From Photobacterium carnosum (GTDB lineage: Bacteria; Pseudomonadota; Gammaproteobacteria; Enterobacterales; Vibrionaceae), in assembly GCF_002849605.1 (NCBI RefSeq), contig NZ_NPIB01000017.1, positions 29,401-93,400 on the forward strand: a stretch of DNA of 64,000 nt, written 5' to 3'. The position numbers and the translations under genes were made by a program. The first letter of the stretch is position 1, and every line of letters starts with the position of its first letter. A model generated the notes under the pieces. It was not told the DNA's origin, did no database searches, and saw nothing but the letters and a program-made list of their open reading frames with translations. Of the stretch, positions 44,119 to 53,085 are shown one piece after another.

Positions 44119-44910
44119 ATGCGCAGGATTATTTTTAATCAGAAAGGCGGTGTGGGTAAATCAAGTATCACTGTTAACTTAGCGGCAATCAGTGCGGCTA
44201 AAGGTTATAAAACCTTAGTGGTTGATCTTGATGTACAAGGTAATAGTAGTGCCTACTTAGGGATTGATATTAATCAGCCTAATGATAAAACGATTGCTGA
44301 ATTACTCAATCAAACAGCTTCTTGGTTTGCGATGTCGACACCTGTTCGTGATTACCCTCAAGCAACTGCGTATGATAATCTATTTATTATTCCGTCGAGC
44401 CCTAAACTCGATAAGTTAGAAGTTGAGCTTGAACGACGTTATAAAATTTATAAACTCCGTGAAGTACTTGATACTTTAGCGGCAGATTTCGATCGTGTTT
44501 ATATAGATACACCTCCTAATTTAAATTTTTATACAAAAGCGGGTTTGATTGCTGCACATAAGTTATTAATTCCTTTCGATTGTGATAGTTTTTCTCAGCA
44601 AGCTTTAATTAAAGTAATGGATAATCTGGCTGAGTTGCGGGACGATCATAATCGGGATTTAGCCTTAGAAGGCATTGTGGTTAATATGTTTAATACACAA
44701 GCAAAGTTTCCACGGCAAATTATAGATGAGATAAAAACGCTTGGTTTTCCTATTTTAGAGCCCTATTTAGCTCAATCGATAAAAATGAAAGAATCGCATT
44801 ATCAACAGTGTCCAATGTTATATTTTGATCCTAAACATAAGCTGACTCAGCAATTTATTGCATTGTATGATGGGATTGAAGCTGCTGTAACAGTAGAAAA
44901 TAAAGCCTAA
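44119..44910 (+). CDS. ParA-family ATPase (orphan)
   Basis: 263 residues with a deviant Walker A FNQKGGVGKSS, ParA motif VVDLDVQGNSS and Walker B VYIDTPPNLN. No parB or parS cluster accompanies it, and the gene is flanked by unrelated core genes. So it is a chromosomal orphan ParA of the kind that positions a cargo complex rather than a plasmid partition protein. The start MRRIIFNQKGG is tight against the P-loop. Confidence 0.9.
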   Translation: MRRIIFNQKGGVGKSSITVNLAAISAAKGYKTLVVDLDVQGNSSAYLGIDINQPNDKTIAELLNQTASWFAMSTPVRDYPQATAYDNLFIIPSSPKLDKLEVELERRYKIYKLREVLDTLAADFDRVYIDTPPNLNFYTKAGLIAAHKLLIPFDCDSFSQQALIKVMDNLAELRDDHNRDLALEGIVVNMFNTQAKFPRQIIDEIKTLGFPILEPYLAQSIKMKESHYQQCPMLYFDPKHKLTQQFIALYDGIEAAVTVENKA

Positions 44911-44919
44911 AATAGAATG

Positions 44920-44963
44920 AATGGTAATTCTAATTTGAATTACCATTACCATTACCATTACCA
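44920..44963. repeat. hairpin overlapping a (TTACCA)4 microsatellite
   Basis: AATGGTAATTC / GAATTACCATT with loop TAATTT (44920-44947) is a plausible convergent terminator. Its right arm runs into four tandem TTACCA units (44940-44963), a potentially unstable tract between convergent genes. Confidence 0.7.
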
Positions 44964-44965
44964 GA

Positions 44966-45811
44966 TTATGCCGCCGTTGACGGAAATGCACGTTGATATT
45001 CTTCCATGAAATCCCGACGAATATCTTGTTCTAGATGTGTGGCTCGTTCTGTCGGGCAAAACAGCATAAAATGTACTATTTGTTCGCCAGTACTTGAGCT
45101 ACTTATGTGTATATGAGGTTCTGATCCTGGCAGATCGACACCTGCATGTTTTTCAATAACACTGTTATATCGACGAGCAACATCAATAAAATCTTCACTG
45201 TGATGATCAATTTTAGTGATCATTATTGGTAATAATGGGTATAGATTTACAAAGTCTCTCACAACGATTGAAAAATTATGATAGACATAGCGTTTCATGA
45301 AATTGAGATTTTTAACGGGATAAGTAAAAAACATACTATTCGGTAGTGTTGCCGTTTTACCCGTGTAATGATATTGGCCGTGATGAAGATCTATTTCTTG
45401 AATCACTGTTGCCATCATGTTGTGTTCAATCACTTCACCACAAATTTTGCCAACTTCTATCCAGTCTCCAATTCGAAATGAACGCGAACTTGCACGTTGA
45501 ATTGATCCAGTGAAGCATAGGATTATTTCTTTAGATGCAACAACAATAGCCACCGCAATTGCAGTGACAGAGAGTGCGAACTCATTGATTTCTGAACGCC
45601 ATAATATAAATAAAATCACTAAGGTTAAAATAAATGTGCCATTTTTAGTTCGGGACATCCATTTACGCTGCGTTTCAGTAACGAAAAATTCATCACCTCG
45701 TACTTGAGATAAAATAATTCGTCGTACTAGAGTAATAATTGCAACTATTATGATAGTAAAAAGAAGTTTATTGGCTAATAAATAGGTAAATGTTTCAGTA
45801 ATTATATCCAT
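44966..45811 (-). CDS. MscS-family mechanosensitive channel
   Basis: A 281-residue inner-membrane protein. Two or three N-terminal helices lead into the pore-lining helix and MscS beta domain: FALSVTAIAVAIVVASKEII, then CFTGSIQRASSRSFRIGDWIEVG and VEI-like strand VIEHNMMATVIQEID. The C-terminal soluble part is shorter than in large MscK-type channels. It probably acts in osmotic down-shock relief. It is convergent with parA. Confidence 0.87.
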   Translation of the reverse strand: MDIITETFTYLLANKLLFTIIIVAIITLVRRIILSQVRGDEFFVTETQRKWMSRTKNGTFILTLVILFILWRSEINEFALSVTAIAVAIVVASKEIILCFTGSIQRASSRSFRIGDWIEVGKICGEVIEHNMMATVIQEIDLHHGQYHYTGKTATLPNSMFFTYPVKNLNFMKRYVYHNFSIVVRDFVNLYPLLPIMITKIDHHSEDFIDVARRYNSVIEKHAGVDLPGSEPHIHISSSSTGEQIVHFMLFCPTERATHLEQDIRRDFMEEYQRAFPSTAA

Positions 45812-46014
45812 AAATTCCTTTATATCTATGATTTAACTCTTAATCTAAACAAGATCGCATAGATTGATATTGAAATCCAATAGTTAAATTTTTTTTCATG
45901 AAATATTAGATATTATTAAAAAACAAGAGATAAGAGATAATATAATTATATGCATAGTTGTTTATGTTGTTATATATAACAAAGAGGATCTAAAGATCAA
46001 TTATGTTCTATTCT

Positions 46015-46041
46015 ATACATGATATTTCAAATATCATGTAT
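46015..46041. promoter_or_regulatory. 27-bp palindrome upstream of the DUF4832 gene
   Basis: ATACATGATATTT and AAATATCATGTAT are perfect inverse arms around a single C, 29 bases before the start codon at 46071. It could be an operator or a stem (11 bp with a TTCAA loop) that ends upstream transcription, since TTTTGTTTTT follows. Confidence 0.6.
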
Positions 46042-46070
46042 TTTGTTTTTAGTTTTTGATGGGACATCTA

Positions 46071-47666
46071 ATGAGTTCAATATTACTTTCTTTGCTTCTC
46101 ACTTCTTCTGTTATTTATCCCAAAAAAAGTGATGATATATTAACGAATCCAGGTATAGGTTTTACAGAGTTACAACGAATAGTTAGTAATGAACCAACCA
46201 ATCCTTTTTATGGTGATAAGCCTGTTCTATCTTATCCAGACACCAGTACTGTTTATTATCGTTGGTATTGGGATCAATTAACGACCGCGGATAATCCGAA
46301 CCTGGATGAAGCGATGCTTGAAAGGAAAATAGATAATGTATTAAAAGACGCCGCTTCAGTAAATAAGAAAGTTGTCATTCGTTTTATGGCACTGAGAGGG
46401 AAAGGCGACCCTATTTATGATGTTGATGTAAATAAAGATAGTAGTGGTATTCCCTGCTGGCTTGTAGACGAATTATATGGTCATGGCTTAAACGGAACCA
46501 GCTGTCATTTATCTGATGAAGAAGCTGTAAATATGTTTAAAATCCCGCAGTTTATTCATCGATCTCAAGAATTTTTATCAACATTAGGTCAGCGTTATGA
46601 TCATAATAAAACACTATTACGTATCGATGTGGGTATGGTGGGCACATGGGGCGAATGGAATTTATCGGGGTATTCATCAAAAAGTAGCTTAAGTGTAGGA
46701 ATGGCAGATAATGGTTATAAAGTTCAAGATCTTAAACCTTATATTGATGCAATAGTTAAAGCTTTCCCACATACGCCAAAAGTGATGCTTGGCACCAATA
46801 AAGGTGATTATCTTAGCTATGCAACTCAAAAGGGGTTTGGCTGGCGAGTTGATTGCTTAGGTGACTGGAATAAAGGATGGAATCATATGGAAGATGGTTA
46901 TCCAACAATGATTTCACATATGACTGATGCATCAACAAATAAATATCCAGATATGTTATTTAATCAACGTTGGAAAAAATCAGCCGTTGATTTTGAAATT
47001 TGCCAAGGATCATTACAAGATTGGTATAGTATTAAAAACACCCACCGCCTTACGTATAATCAGGTACTGAAAACGTTTGATTTTGCATTAAAACAGCATG
47101 CTTCTTTAATTAATGCTAAATCAGGTGCAATTCCTAAACGATATCAATTGTTAGTTAAACAGTTTCTAAATAAACTAGGTTATCGATATCAATTAAATCA
47201 ACTAAAAGTAAATAATGTAGTACATAAGAATGATTATTTATACATCGATTCAACGTGGGAAAATGTAGGTGTTGCCCCTATTTATAGTAATTATCCGGTT
47301 ACTTGGCGTTTGAGATCTGCGAATGGTAATATTGTTGCTTATTATACATCAACAGCAAATATTGTTAATTGGCTTCCTGCTGATAATGAGAATGTTAAAA
47401 ATCCTATTTATGTTATTACAGATAAATTTAAAATTAAGAATATATCAATAGGAGAATATTTCCTTGATGTAGGATTAGTTGAAAAACATACGCGAAAAGC
47501 AAAAATAAGTTTGGCTATTGATACTAAACTTACGGATGATAATGGTAAAGATTATGTTATTGAGATGAGTAAAAAACAATTTAATATGAACAATAGTCAA
47601 CAATATATTGAAGATCAAAATAATATAGGTCGTTGGCGTGAGATTACAATAATAAATATTATTTAA
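46071..47666 (+). CDS. DUF4832 secreted putative glycoside hydrolase
   Basis: About 531 residues. The ATG at 46071 follows GGGACATCTA; the upstream TTG/ATG options lack a site. A short hydrophobic signal (SSILLSLLLTSSVIY) precedes a TIM-barrel-like domain: TNPGIGF at the start, YYRWYWDQL, VVIRFMAL, RIDVGMVGTWGEWNLSG (candidate catalytic Glu in WGEW) and WRVDCLGDW. The C-terminal part (from about residue 390) is a beta-sandwich DUF4832 domain with WENVGVAPIYSNYPVTWRL. It is likely exported and acts on polysaccharide; the substrate is unknown. It stands alone. Confidence 0.8.
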   Translation: MSSILLSLLLTSSVIYPKKSDDILTNPGIGFTELQRIVSNEPTNPFYGDKPVLSYPDTSTVYYRWYWDQLTTADNPNLDEAMLERKIDNVLKDAASVNKKVVIRFMALRGKGDPIYDVDVNKDSSGIPCWLVDELYGHGLNGTSCHLSDEEAVNMFKIPQFIHRSQEFLSTLGQRYDHNKTLLRIDVGMVGTWGEWNLSGYSSKSSLSVGMADNGYKVQDLKPYIDAIVKAFPHTPKVMLGTNKGDYLSYATQKGFGWRVDCLGDWNKGWNHMEDGYPTMISHMTDASTNKYPDMLFNQRWKKSAVDFEICQGSLQDWYSIKNTHRLTYNQVLKTFDFALKQHASLINAKSGAIPKRYQLLVKQFLNKLGYRYQLNQLKVNNVVHKNDYLYIDSTWENVGVAPIYSNYPVTWRLRSANGNIVAYYTSTANIVNWLPADNENVKNPIYVITDKFKIKNISIGEYFLDVGLVEKHTRKAKISLAIDTKLTDDNGKDYVIEMSKKQFNMNNSQQYIEDQNNIGRWREITIINII

Positions 47667-47803
47667 CCTGTAATTATTCTGGGGCTGTATTATTGCTAAC
47701 TTATTAAATAGCTTAAGTTTTTATTTGTAAAATATCTAAGGTATGTATGTGTTTATTATGCTATTAATAGATTATAAATTTTGCAAAGTAAAGGATAATC
47801 CAT

Positions 47804-48358
47804 ATGCATATATTTACTGATCGTAAACATATTATTATTGATACTCGATCATCAGAAGAATTTTTAGATCATCATATTGAAGGCAGTGTTTTTGTTGGGT
47901 TTAATGGTGGTAATTTTAAGTATTGGTTAGAGTTATTATTACCCGATAAAAATGCAGATATTGAGGTTATCGCTACTGCTCTTGATGCTGATAAGATCAT
48001 GGTTATCGTTAATGATCTTGGGTATCGCAATGCTAAATTGGTAGAGCTAGAGACTACAGGAGTAGCATTGGATCATATTTCAACGGATGAATTTAAAAAA
48101 ATAAAGCAGCATACAGATCTGGCAGTACTTGATGTACGAGAAGCTGATGAGTATCAACAGGGATCAGTCGGTCAATCTGAGAAGTTACCACTATCTGATA
48201 TTATTCAAGGTCAGTTACCAAATGAAGATAAAGAATATATTATCCATTGCGGTAGTGGCTATCGTTCCATTATTGCGATGTCTTTATTAAAATTACTTGG
48301 GCGATGTAAACTTATTAATTTAGATGGTGGTTATCAAAAACTTACGGCTAAAAAATAA
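47804..48358 (+). CDS. tandem rhodanese-domain protein
   Basis: 184 residues with two rhodanese folds. The first (residues 1-80, IIIDTRSSEEFLDHHIEGS) lacks a catalytic Cys. The second (LAVLDVREADEYQQGS) has the active loop HCGSGYRS with Cys at about residue 149. It probably transfers sulfane sulfur; the inactive first domain is typical of the family. It is a single gene closed by a strong terminator. Confidence 0.87.
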   Translation: MHIFTDRKHIIIDTRSSEEFLDHHIEGSVFVGFNGGNFKYWLELLLPDKNADIEVIATALDADKIMVIVNDLGYRNAKLVELETTGVALDHISTDEFKKIKQHTDLAVLDVREADEYQQGSVGQSEKLPLSDIIQGQLPNEDKEYIIHCGSGYRSIIAMSLLKLLGRCKLINLDGGYQKLTAKK

Positions 48359-48373
48359 TGTAACTTTAAGAAG

Positions 48374-48407
48374 AAGGCAGAGCATTTAGATGAGCTCTGC
48401 CTTTTTT
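48374..48407 (+). terminator. Rho-independent terminator after rhodanese gene
   Basis: AAGGCAGAGC and GCTCTGCCTT form a 10-bp stem with a 10-base loop and T run. It lies between convergent genes. Confidence 0.9.
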
Positions 48408-48427
48408 ATTAGTTGCTGCCGCTGTTA

Positions 48428-48850
48428 TTAGCGACCAAGAAATGCATAACCGGTAGTAAATGCAGCTTCTTGGAATTGACGTAAGCCCGTTGCACGGAAA
48501 TCAATAGCCATAGGATTACGTTTTAATTTTTCTTTGATATCTGCATTAGACATAAAGTTAACATCAAGATCATCAATTAACTGAATAGCAGATTCAAGTT
48601 TAAAGCCGACAGAGCTTCCTGCAAATTTTCCGCGTGTTTCGCGAGTACGAATCACAACTTTTTCTACTTTGTAGTCATCAAGTAGTTTTTTAAATGCAAA
48701 TTGGAAATCTCTCATTTTTTGGTTATCAAGAGAATTATCCATAATGAACTTCTGAGTACGGCATTCTGGAATACCGACCATTCCGCCCTCTAAAGTTAGT
48801 AGGCAAATAATAGCTTCATTGCTACGTAGTTCAACTGAACAAATTTTCAT
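48428..48850 (-). CDS. DUF3010 family protein
   Basis: 140 residues with the family pattern KICSVELRSNEAIICLL at the start, EKVVIRTRETRGKFAGSSVGFKLESAIQL in the middle and GLRQFQEAAFTTGYAFL at the end. The fold resembles RuvC/RNase H-like small proteins (strand-turn-strand with acidic residues), but no activity is known. It is widespread in marine gammaproteobacteria, which supports the host assignment. Confidence 0.85.
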   Translation of the reverse strand: MKICSVELRSNEAIICLLTLEGGMVGIPECRTQKFIMDNSLDNQKMRDFQFAFKKLLDDYKVEKVVIRTRETRGKFAGSSVGFKLESAIQLIDDLDVNFMSNADIKEKLKRNPMAIDFRATGLRQFQEAAFTTGYAFLGR

Positions 48851-48960
48851 GTTTATACCTGAATCATAATATTTTGGACGTTATTGTAGGCTAAAAACGG
48901 GTTAGCTGTTAGTGATGCTGTCGTTTTTTATTAATATTGTTTATGTCTATAGATAACAAA

Positions 48961-48986
48961 GCCAACGACAAACTGTTATCGTTGGC
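48961..48986 (-). terminator. terminator of the 116-aa gene
   Basis: GCCAACGA and TCGTTGGC pair; read on the minus strand the stem is followed by TTTGTTAT. It lies 13 bases beyond the stop at 49000. Confidence 0.75.
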
Positions 48987-48999
48987 AATGATTGTATGA

Positions 49000-49350
49000 T
49001 TAGTTGCGTTTAACTGGTTTGTAAGCGCAACCAGCCGCTAAATATGTTTCTTTATCTGTAATTTCAAATGTAGTGTAAAAGAACCAAGCAATAAAACGCA
49101 TCATTTCATCGCCATCATTCATTACCCATTCTGCAAACTCTTCAGGTTCACCTTGGTCATTATCTTGGCTAAATACGTGGTAAATACGTTTTTCACCGTC
49201 AATTTCAGCTAGACTAAAGTGGCCAATTAATGCTGCCGCAGCTTCTGCTACTTCTGGCTCTTCATTATTTGCTAGCGTCTCAAGGATTGCTGATACTGAA
49301 TCAAGTTGTGCTAATTCTTTTACAAGTATTTCAAATTCTTCTTGTTGCAT
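49000..49350 (-). CDS. conserved hypothetical protein, 116 aa
   Basis: A very acidic cytosolic protein starting MQQEEFEILVKELAQLDS. Helical N-terminal half (LETLANNEEPEVAEAAAALI) and a C-terminal part with Trp/Phe-rich RFIAWFFYTTFEI. No motif identified. It is the last intact host gene before the island junction. Confidence 0.65.
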   Translation of the reverse strand: MQQEEFEILVKELAQLDSVSAILETLANNEEPEVAEAAAALIGHFSLAEIDGEKRIYHVFSQDNDQGEPEEFAEWVMNDGDEMMRFIAWFFYTTFEITDKETYLAAGCAYKPVKRN

Positions 49351-49390
49351 GATGTTATCTCATAATTACACTATGATGAGTATCATAACC

Positions 49391-49526
49391 TTAATTGTAA
49401 ATAGAACCAAAATGTTCAACTTGCGTTAAGTACATTCGCATATCAAATTCAAGTTGATGGTATTGCGGTTCCATATGGCAACAAAGTTGGTAGAAGGCTT
49501 TGTTATGCTCTTTTTCTCTTAAATGT
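49391..49526 (-). pseudogene. 3' remnant of a YgjP-like metalloprotease gene
   Basis: On the minus strand the segment reads HLREKEHNKAFYQLCC, HMEPQYHQLEFDMRMYLTQ and VEHFGSIYN then TAA. This matches the C-terminal third of the intact protein encoded at 49737-50243, but the two diverge at many codons. The match begins at the last His of the HELAH zinc motif; everything upstream is replaced by unrelated DNA. The host gene was thus cut inside its active site, and the cut marks the left edge of the island. Confidence 0.85.
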
Positions 49527-49548
49527 CAAAGTTACCTTTACACTTGAA

Positions 49549-49663
49549 TTCTGGAAGTTTTCTGGAATGCTTTGTTTAATAAGGTTTATTGCTATTTTCC
49601 AGAAAAATGAGATTTTTTCGATATTTTGGTGGAAATAATGAAAATTTAATAAGTTTTCCAGAA
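49549..49663. repeat. four TTCTGGAA/TTCCAGAA sites at the island's left end
   Basis: TTCTGGAA occurs at 49549 and 49560, 11 bp apart, and its inverse TTCCAGAA at 49597 and 49656. TTTTCTGGAA and TTCCAGAAAA make a 10-bp inverted repeat. Spacing by one helical turn next to the junction suggests recombinase or accessory-factor binding sites. No copy was found near the right edge. Confidence 0.5.
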
Positions 49664-49736
49664 TAATAAAATTATCGTTTTTAAATGCATTTATCGATAG
49701 ACTTGGATTATTCTAGGTATAGCGTAATATTATTGT

Positions 49737-50243
49737 ATGACGACTTTAGTGTATTTATCCGGTTACTCGCCTCAACTACTTGAGCAAGTACAACAACTTA
49801 TTGAGACTAAAAAGTTAGGTGAGTACCTAACGAACAAATATCCAGAAAAACATAATATTACAACAGAAAAAACATTGTATAATTATATTGTTGATTTACA
49901 AAGAAAATATATAAAAAAGACACCTGTGATTAGCAAGGTGGCTTATGATAAGAACATTCATTCTGTTCATAATGCTTTAGGGCTTCATACTTTTGTATCT
50001 CGTATACAAGGGAATAATTTGAAAGCTAAGAATGAAATTAGAATAGCACGAGTATTCAGATCTGCTCCTTTAGCGTTTTTAAGAATGATTACTATTCACG
50101 AGTTGGCACATTTAAAAGAAAAAGATCACAACAAAGCCTTCTATCAACTTTGTTGCCATATGGAGCCTAATTATCATCAGTTGGAGCTAGATATGCGTTT
50201 ATATCTAACTCATTTGGATTTGGTTGGTTCAGTATATAATTGA
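49737..50243 (+). CDS. YgjP-like metalloprotease, intact allele
   Basis: 168 residues of the YgjP/DUF45-type M48-like group. The zinc motif is HELAH in MITIHELAHLKEKDH, with a third acidic/His ligand region in FYQLCCHMEPNYHQLE. It duplicates, in opposite orientation, the gene whose 3' end remains at 49391-49526. Differences at synonymous and other sites show a foreign allele rather than a fresh copy. No good ribosome-binding site is seen within 10 bases of the ATG. It may replace the function lost by the insertion. Confidence 0.82.
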   Translation: MTTLVYLSGYSPQLLEQVQQLIETKKLGEYLTNKYPEKHNITTEKTLYNYIVDLQRKYIKKTPVISKVAYDKNIHSVHNALGLHTFVSRIQGNNLKAKNEIRIARVFRSAPLAFLRMITIHELAHLKEKDHNKAFYQLCCHMEPNYHQLELDMRLYLTHLDLVGSVYN

Positions 50244-50680
50244 TTTAAGCTACTGTTCCATATACTCCATTAATTCTTTTGTTGTAGTTTGAGTTAACTA
50301 ATTTTGCTTTAGTTGCGTATACAACAGGTATTTTAATGGAGTGATATCAATAATGAACTTGGATGCTTAAAGGTATGCTTTAAGTAAGATAAATACTAAT
50401 AATGTAATTGAGTACTAGTTTAATTATCATTATTAATAAAAACTTAATATTGATATTGTTTTTTATTGGATGTAATTTAACAATAACCGATCATGACGGA
50501 TGGTGAATTTAAACAATAGTAACAATTTGGAAACTTAATAAAAATATTTAAAATATTAAATTTTTGAAATACTTATCAAATATCATAATATAATTACTCT
50601 TATTGTTAAAAATACTTGAGTGGCCTATAAAAACAATTATCATATAAATTCATTAAGTTTTTGTTTTATTAGGGTTTAAA
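50244..50680. other. AT-rich leader of the island operon
   Basis: No gene in 437 bases. Composition is strongly AT. It presumably contains the promoter of the four-gene operon. AGGGTTTAAA precedes the first ATG. Confidence 0.45.
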
Positions 50681-51736
50681 ATGAGTTTCAATGTCAAAGT
50701 ACTAAAGGCTGCTCATGGAGATTGCATCCTGATAAGTGGCGTTTTTGATGATGGTATTTTTCGTAATATATTAATCGATGGTGGACCAAGTAAAGCTTAT
50801 GAGTATCGCCAATTTAAAGGAGAATTATTTAATGAACTTTCAAAAATAAATAAACAGCAACAAGTTATTGATCTTTTAATTATCACACATGTAGATGATG
50901 ACCATATTGGAGGATTATTAAAAGGTTTTAAAAATGATGGATTATTGTCATTGCTGACAAAAAAAGTTTGGTTTAATTCTGGCAAACTAATTAATGAGTA
51001 TTTTAATCAACAAGAAAATGAAAATTTGATAGTACTTAATGATTCTGGAGAGGTTGGGTATACAAGTATAAGACAAGGTGTAGATTTTGAAGAGATTATT
51101 GAACGTAAAGGTATCTGGGATAAGAATATTATCATGGCTAGTGATATTATTCATATCTTTGGTATTAAATTTACCTTCCTCTCACCAAATGAAGACCAAC
51201 TTTCAAAGTTATTAGGGAAGTGGGAAAAGGAACAACCTAATAGTCTGACCTCATCAACTCATACTGATTATGATAAAACACTTTTAGAACTTATTGAGTC
51301 TGATATTTTCGAGGAAGATAATACTATTCATAATGGTAGTTCTCTGGCTTTTATCTTTGAATATAAAAATAAAAGAGCGCTTCTACTTGGTGATGCTCGT
51401 GATAGTGTTATAGTAAATAACTTAAAGAAGCTATTAAAATTAGGTGAATCGAATAGGTTCGATTTAATAAAACTGTCTCATCATGGTAGTAAATATAATA
51501 CTAGTATTGAATTTTTAAGAATTGTTGACTGTGATAAATATATTATATCTACAGATGGTTCCAAACATGGATTACCTAATAAGGTAACTTTAGCTAGAGT
51601 ATATTCAGTTAAACCAATGGCTTCGATTTTTTTCAATTATCCTAATGTTATCGATTCTAAAATATTTAAAAAATGTGAACTAGAAGATTTAGAGAACAAA
51701 AAATTTAATATATTAGATGGCACAATAGAATTTTAA
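50681..51736 (+). CDS. ComEC/Rec2-type metallo-beta-lactamase-fold hydrolase
   Basis: 351 residues. The metal site HxDxDH is complete (H70, D72, D74, H75 in ITHVDDDHIGG), preceded by HGDCILI and LIDGGPS. Later strands carry ALLLGDARDS and KLSHHGSKYN. This is the stand-alone MBL domain related to the ComEC C-terminal nuclease-like domain, lacking membrane segments. It is the first gene of the operon, 2 bases before the protease gene. In this context a nuclease or nucleotide phosphodiesterase effector is plausible. DNA is AT-rich and foreign-looking. Confidence 0.88.
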   Translation: MSFNVKVLKAAHGDCILISGVFDDGIFRNILIDGGPSKAYEYRQFKGELFNELSKINKQQQVIDLLIITHVDDDHIGGLLKGFKNDGLLSLLTKKVWFNSGKLINEYFNQQENENLIVLNDSGEVGYTSIRQGVDFEEIIERKGIWDKNIIMASDIIHIFGIKFTFLSPNEDQLSKLLGKWEKEQPNSLTSSTHTDYDKTLLELIESDIFEEDNTIHNGSSLAFIFEYKNKRALLLGDARDSVIVNNLKKLLKLGESNRFDLIKLSHHGSKYNTSIEFLRIVDCDKYIISTDGSKHGLPNKVTLARVYSVKPMASIFFNYPNVIDSKIFKKCELEDLENKKFNILDGTIEF

Positions 51737-51738
51737 AT

Positions 51739-53085
51739 ATGACAGATGCTTTAAGTAAAATTAAAAATGTGTCTTATGTAGTTAATGATGGAAGTGGAGT
51801 ATTACTTCAAGCAATGACTACAGACTATAGCTATGTAGTTACGGCAAAACATGTAATTCAAGTAGATAAAAATAATAGTGAACAAGGAATTTTATCTATT
51901 AGTGATATATCAGTATTTAGTCCTGATGATATTAAAATAAGAGTCCTCGATACTTTTATTCACCCGACTTTAGATTTAGCTATATTAACAATAGAATATA
52001 TTAATTCAGATATTCCTTTATCAACTTTAAAATGTCAAAGAAATGAAAATCTAGTTATTTATGGATATCCAAATTATAGTGGCCGTCATAGAAATACGCA
52101 GTTGTCTCGTAGGTTATGGTTAGAAACGTATAATTTGAACTTCCTAGATATTAATGACAATATAATGACTATGGGAGTGCCAGATGTTGTTCAGTTAAGT
52201 GATATGGAAGGGTTCTCTGGTTGCGGTGTCTTTCATATTAATAATGGTAAACCTTTTTTGGTAGGTATTGATTTTGCTTTTGACAAACCAGGTGAATATG
52301 TAAGTAGAATATTGAGTGTTTCAATTGAAAATATTTTCACTATCTTAAATCTAAATAATTTACCTCAGATAAACCCTCCATATTTTAAAAATATATTTGA
52401 GCTAAAAGAAGATATATTTAAATATGATAATTGCTTTTCTATAGAAGATATAAAAAAAGCAACAGGAGTAATAAAAGGTAACTCAGATTATTTACAAGGT
52501 TCTTGTGAAATAACGCCTTTTAATATTCTTACTCACCATAATGATATACTAGATTTTATTGGTTGTAGCTCTTCAGATAAACAAAACGAAAAGATTTGGA
52601 TTGCATTTCTTGAGTTTCTTTATGTGAATAATTTATTAGAACGTAAAGAAATCTGGGACTGTGATTTAATTGAATACTTAAAATCTAATTTTAAACTTAT
52701 CTATATTAATTCTGATAAAGGTTACAAACATCATTTACATAATATTTTATCTGCTAATGTAGAACATTTAAAAGAAAAAGGAAAACTTCTCATTATTGAT
52801 TTTGGTCAAATGCCTCCTAAGCCAGATACACTTAATCTCTATAGAGATAAAATCCCCAATAACGTTGCAAACGCAATAGACGAAGAATCAATTACTAATG
52901 CCTTATATATTATGAAAAAGTCAATTTCAATTATTCACCTTCCAAAACTTCATGAACATTGTATTGTTGATAAAGAATTGCAATTTGAACAACTCAATAG
53001 AATAACAGATAGAGAAAAAATCCTTAAAATAATTAGGGATGGATATTTGGAATTTCTATCAATGGAGGATATTGTTTGTGGATAA
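51739..53085 (+). CDS. trypsin-like serine protease with C-terminal extension
   Basis: 448 residues. Residues 1 to about 210 form a chymotrypsin-fold protease with a full triad: H38 (TAKHVI), D79 (HPTLDLAIL) and S160 (EGFSGCGVF, where the usual GxSGG is GFSGCG). Residues from about 215 form a helical/alpha-beta region with IWIAFLEFLYVNN and LLIIDFGQMPPKPD. This resembles effector-associated adaptor domains of prokaryotic conflict systems, though I cannot name it. No signal peptide, so it is cytosolic, which is unusual for a trypsin-like protease and typical of immune modules. Confidence 0.85.
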   Translation: MTDALSKIKNVSYVVNDGSGVLLQAMTTDYSYVVTAKHVIQVDKNNSEQGILSISDISVFSPDDIKIRVLDTFIHPTLDLAILTIEYINSDIPLSTLKCQRNENLVIYGYPNYSGRHRNTQLSRRLWLETYNLNFLDINDNIMTMGVPDVVQLSDMEGFSGCGVFHINNGKPFLVGIDFAFDKPGEYVSRILSVSIENIFTILNLNNLPQINPPYFKNIFELKEDIFKYDNCFSIEDIKKATGVIKGNSDYLQGSCEITPFNILTHHNDILDFIGCSSSDKQNEKIWIAFLEFLYVNNLLERKEIWDCDLIEYLKSNFKLIYINSDKGYKHHLHNILSANVEHLKEKGKLLIIDFGQMPPKPDTLNLYRDKIPNNVANAIDEESITNALYIMKKSISIIHLPKLHEHCIVDKELQFEQLNRITDREKILKIIRDGYLEFLSMEDIVCG

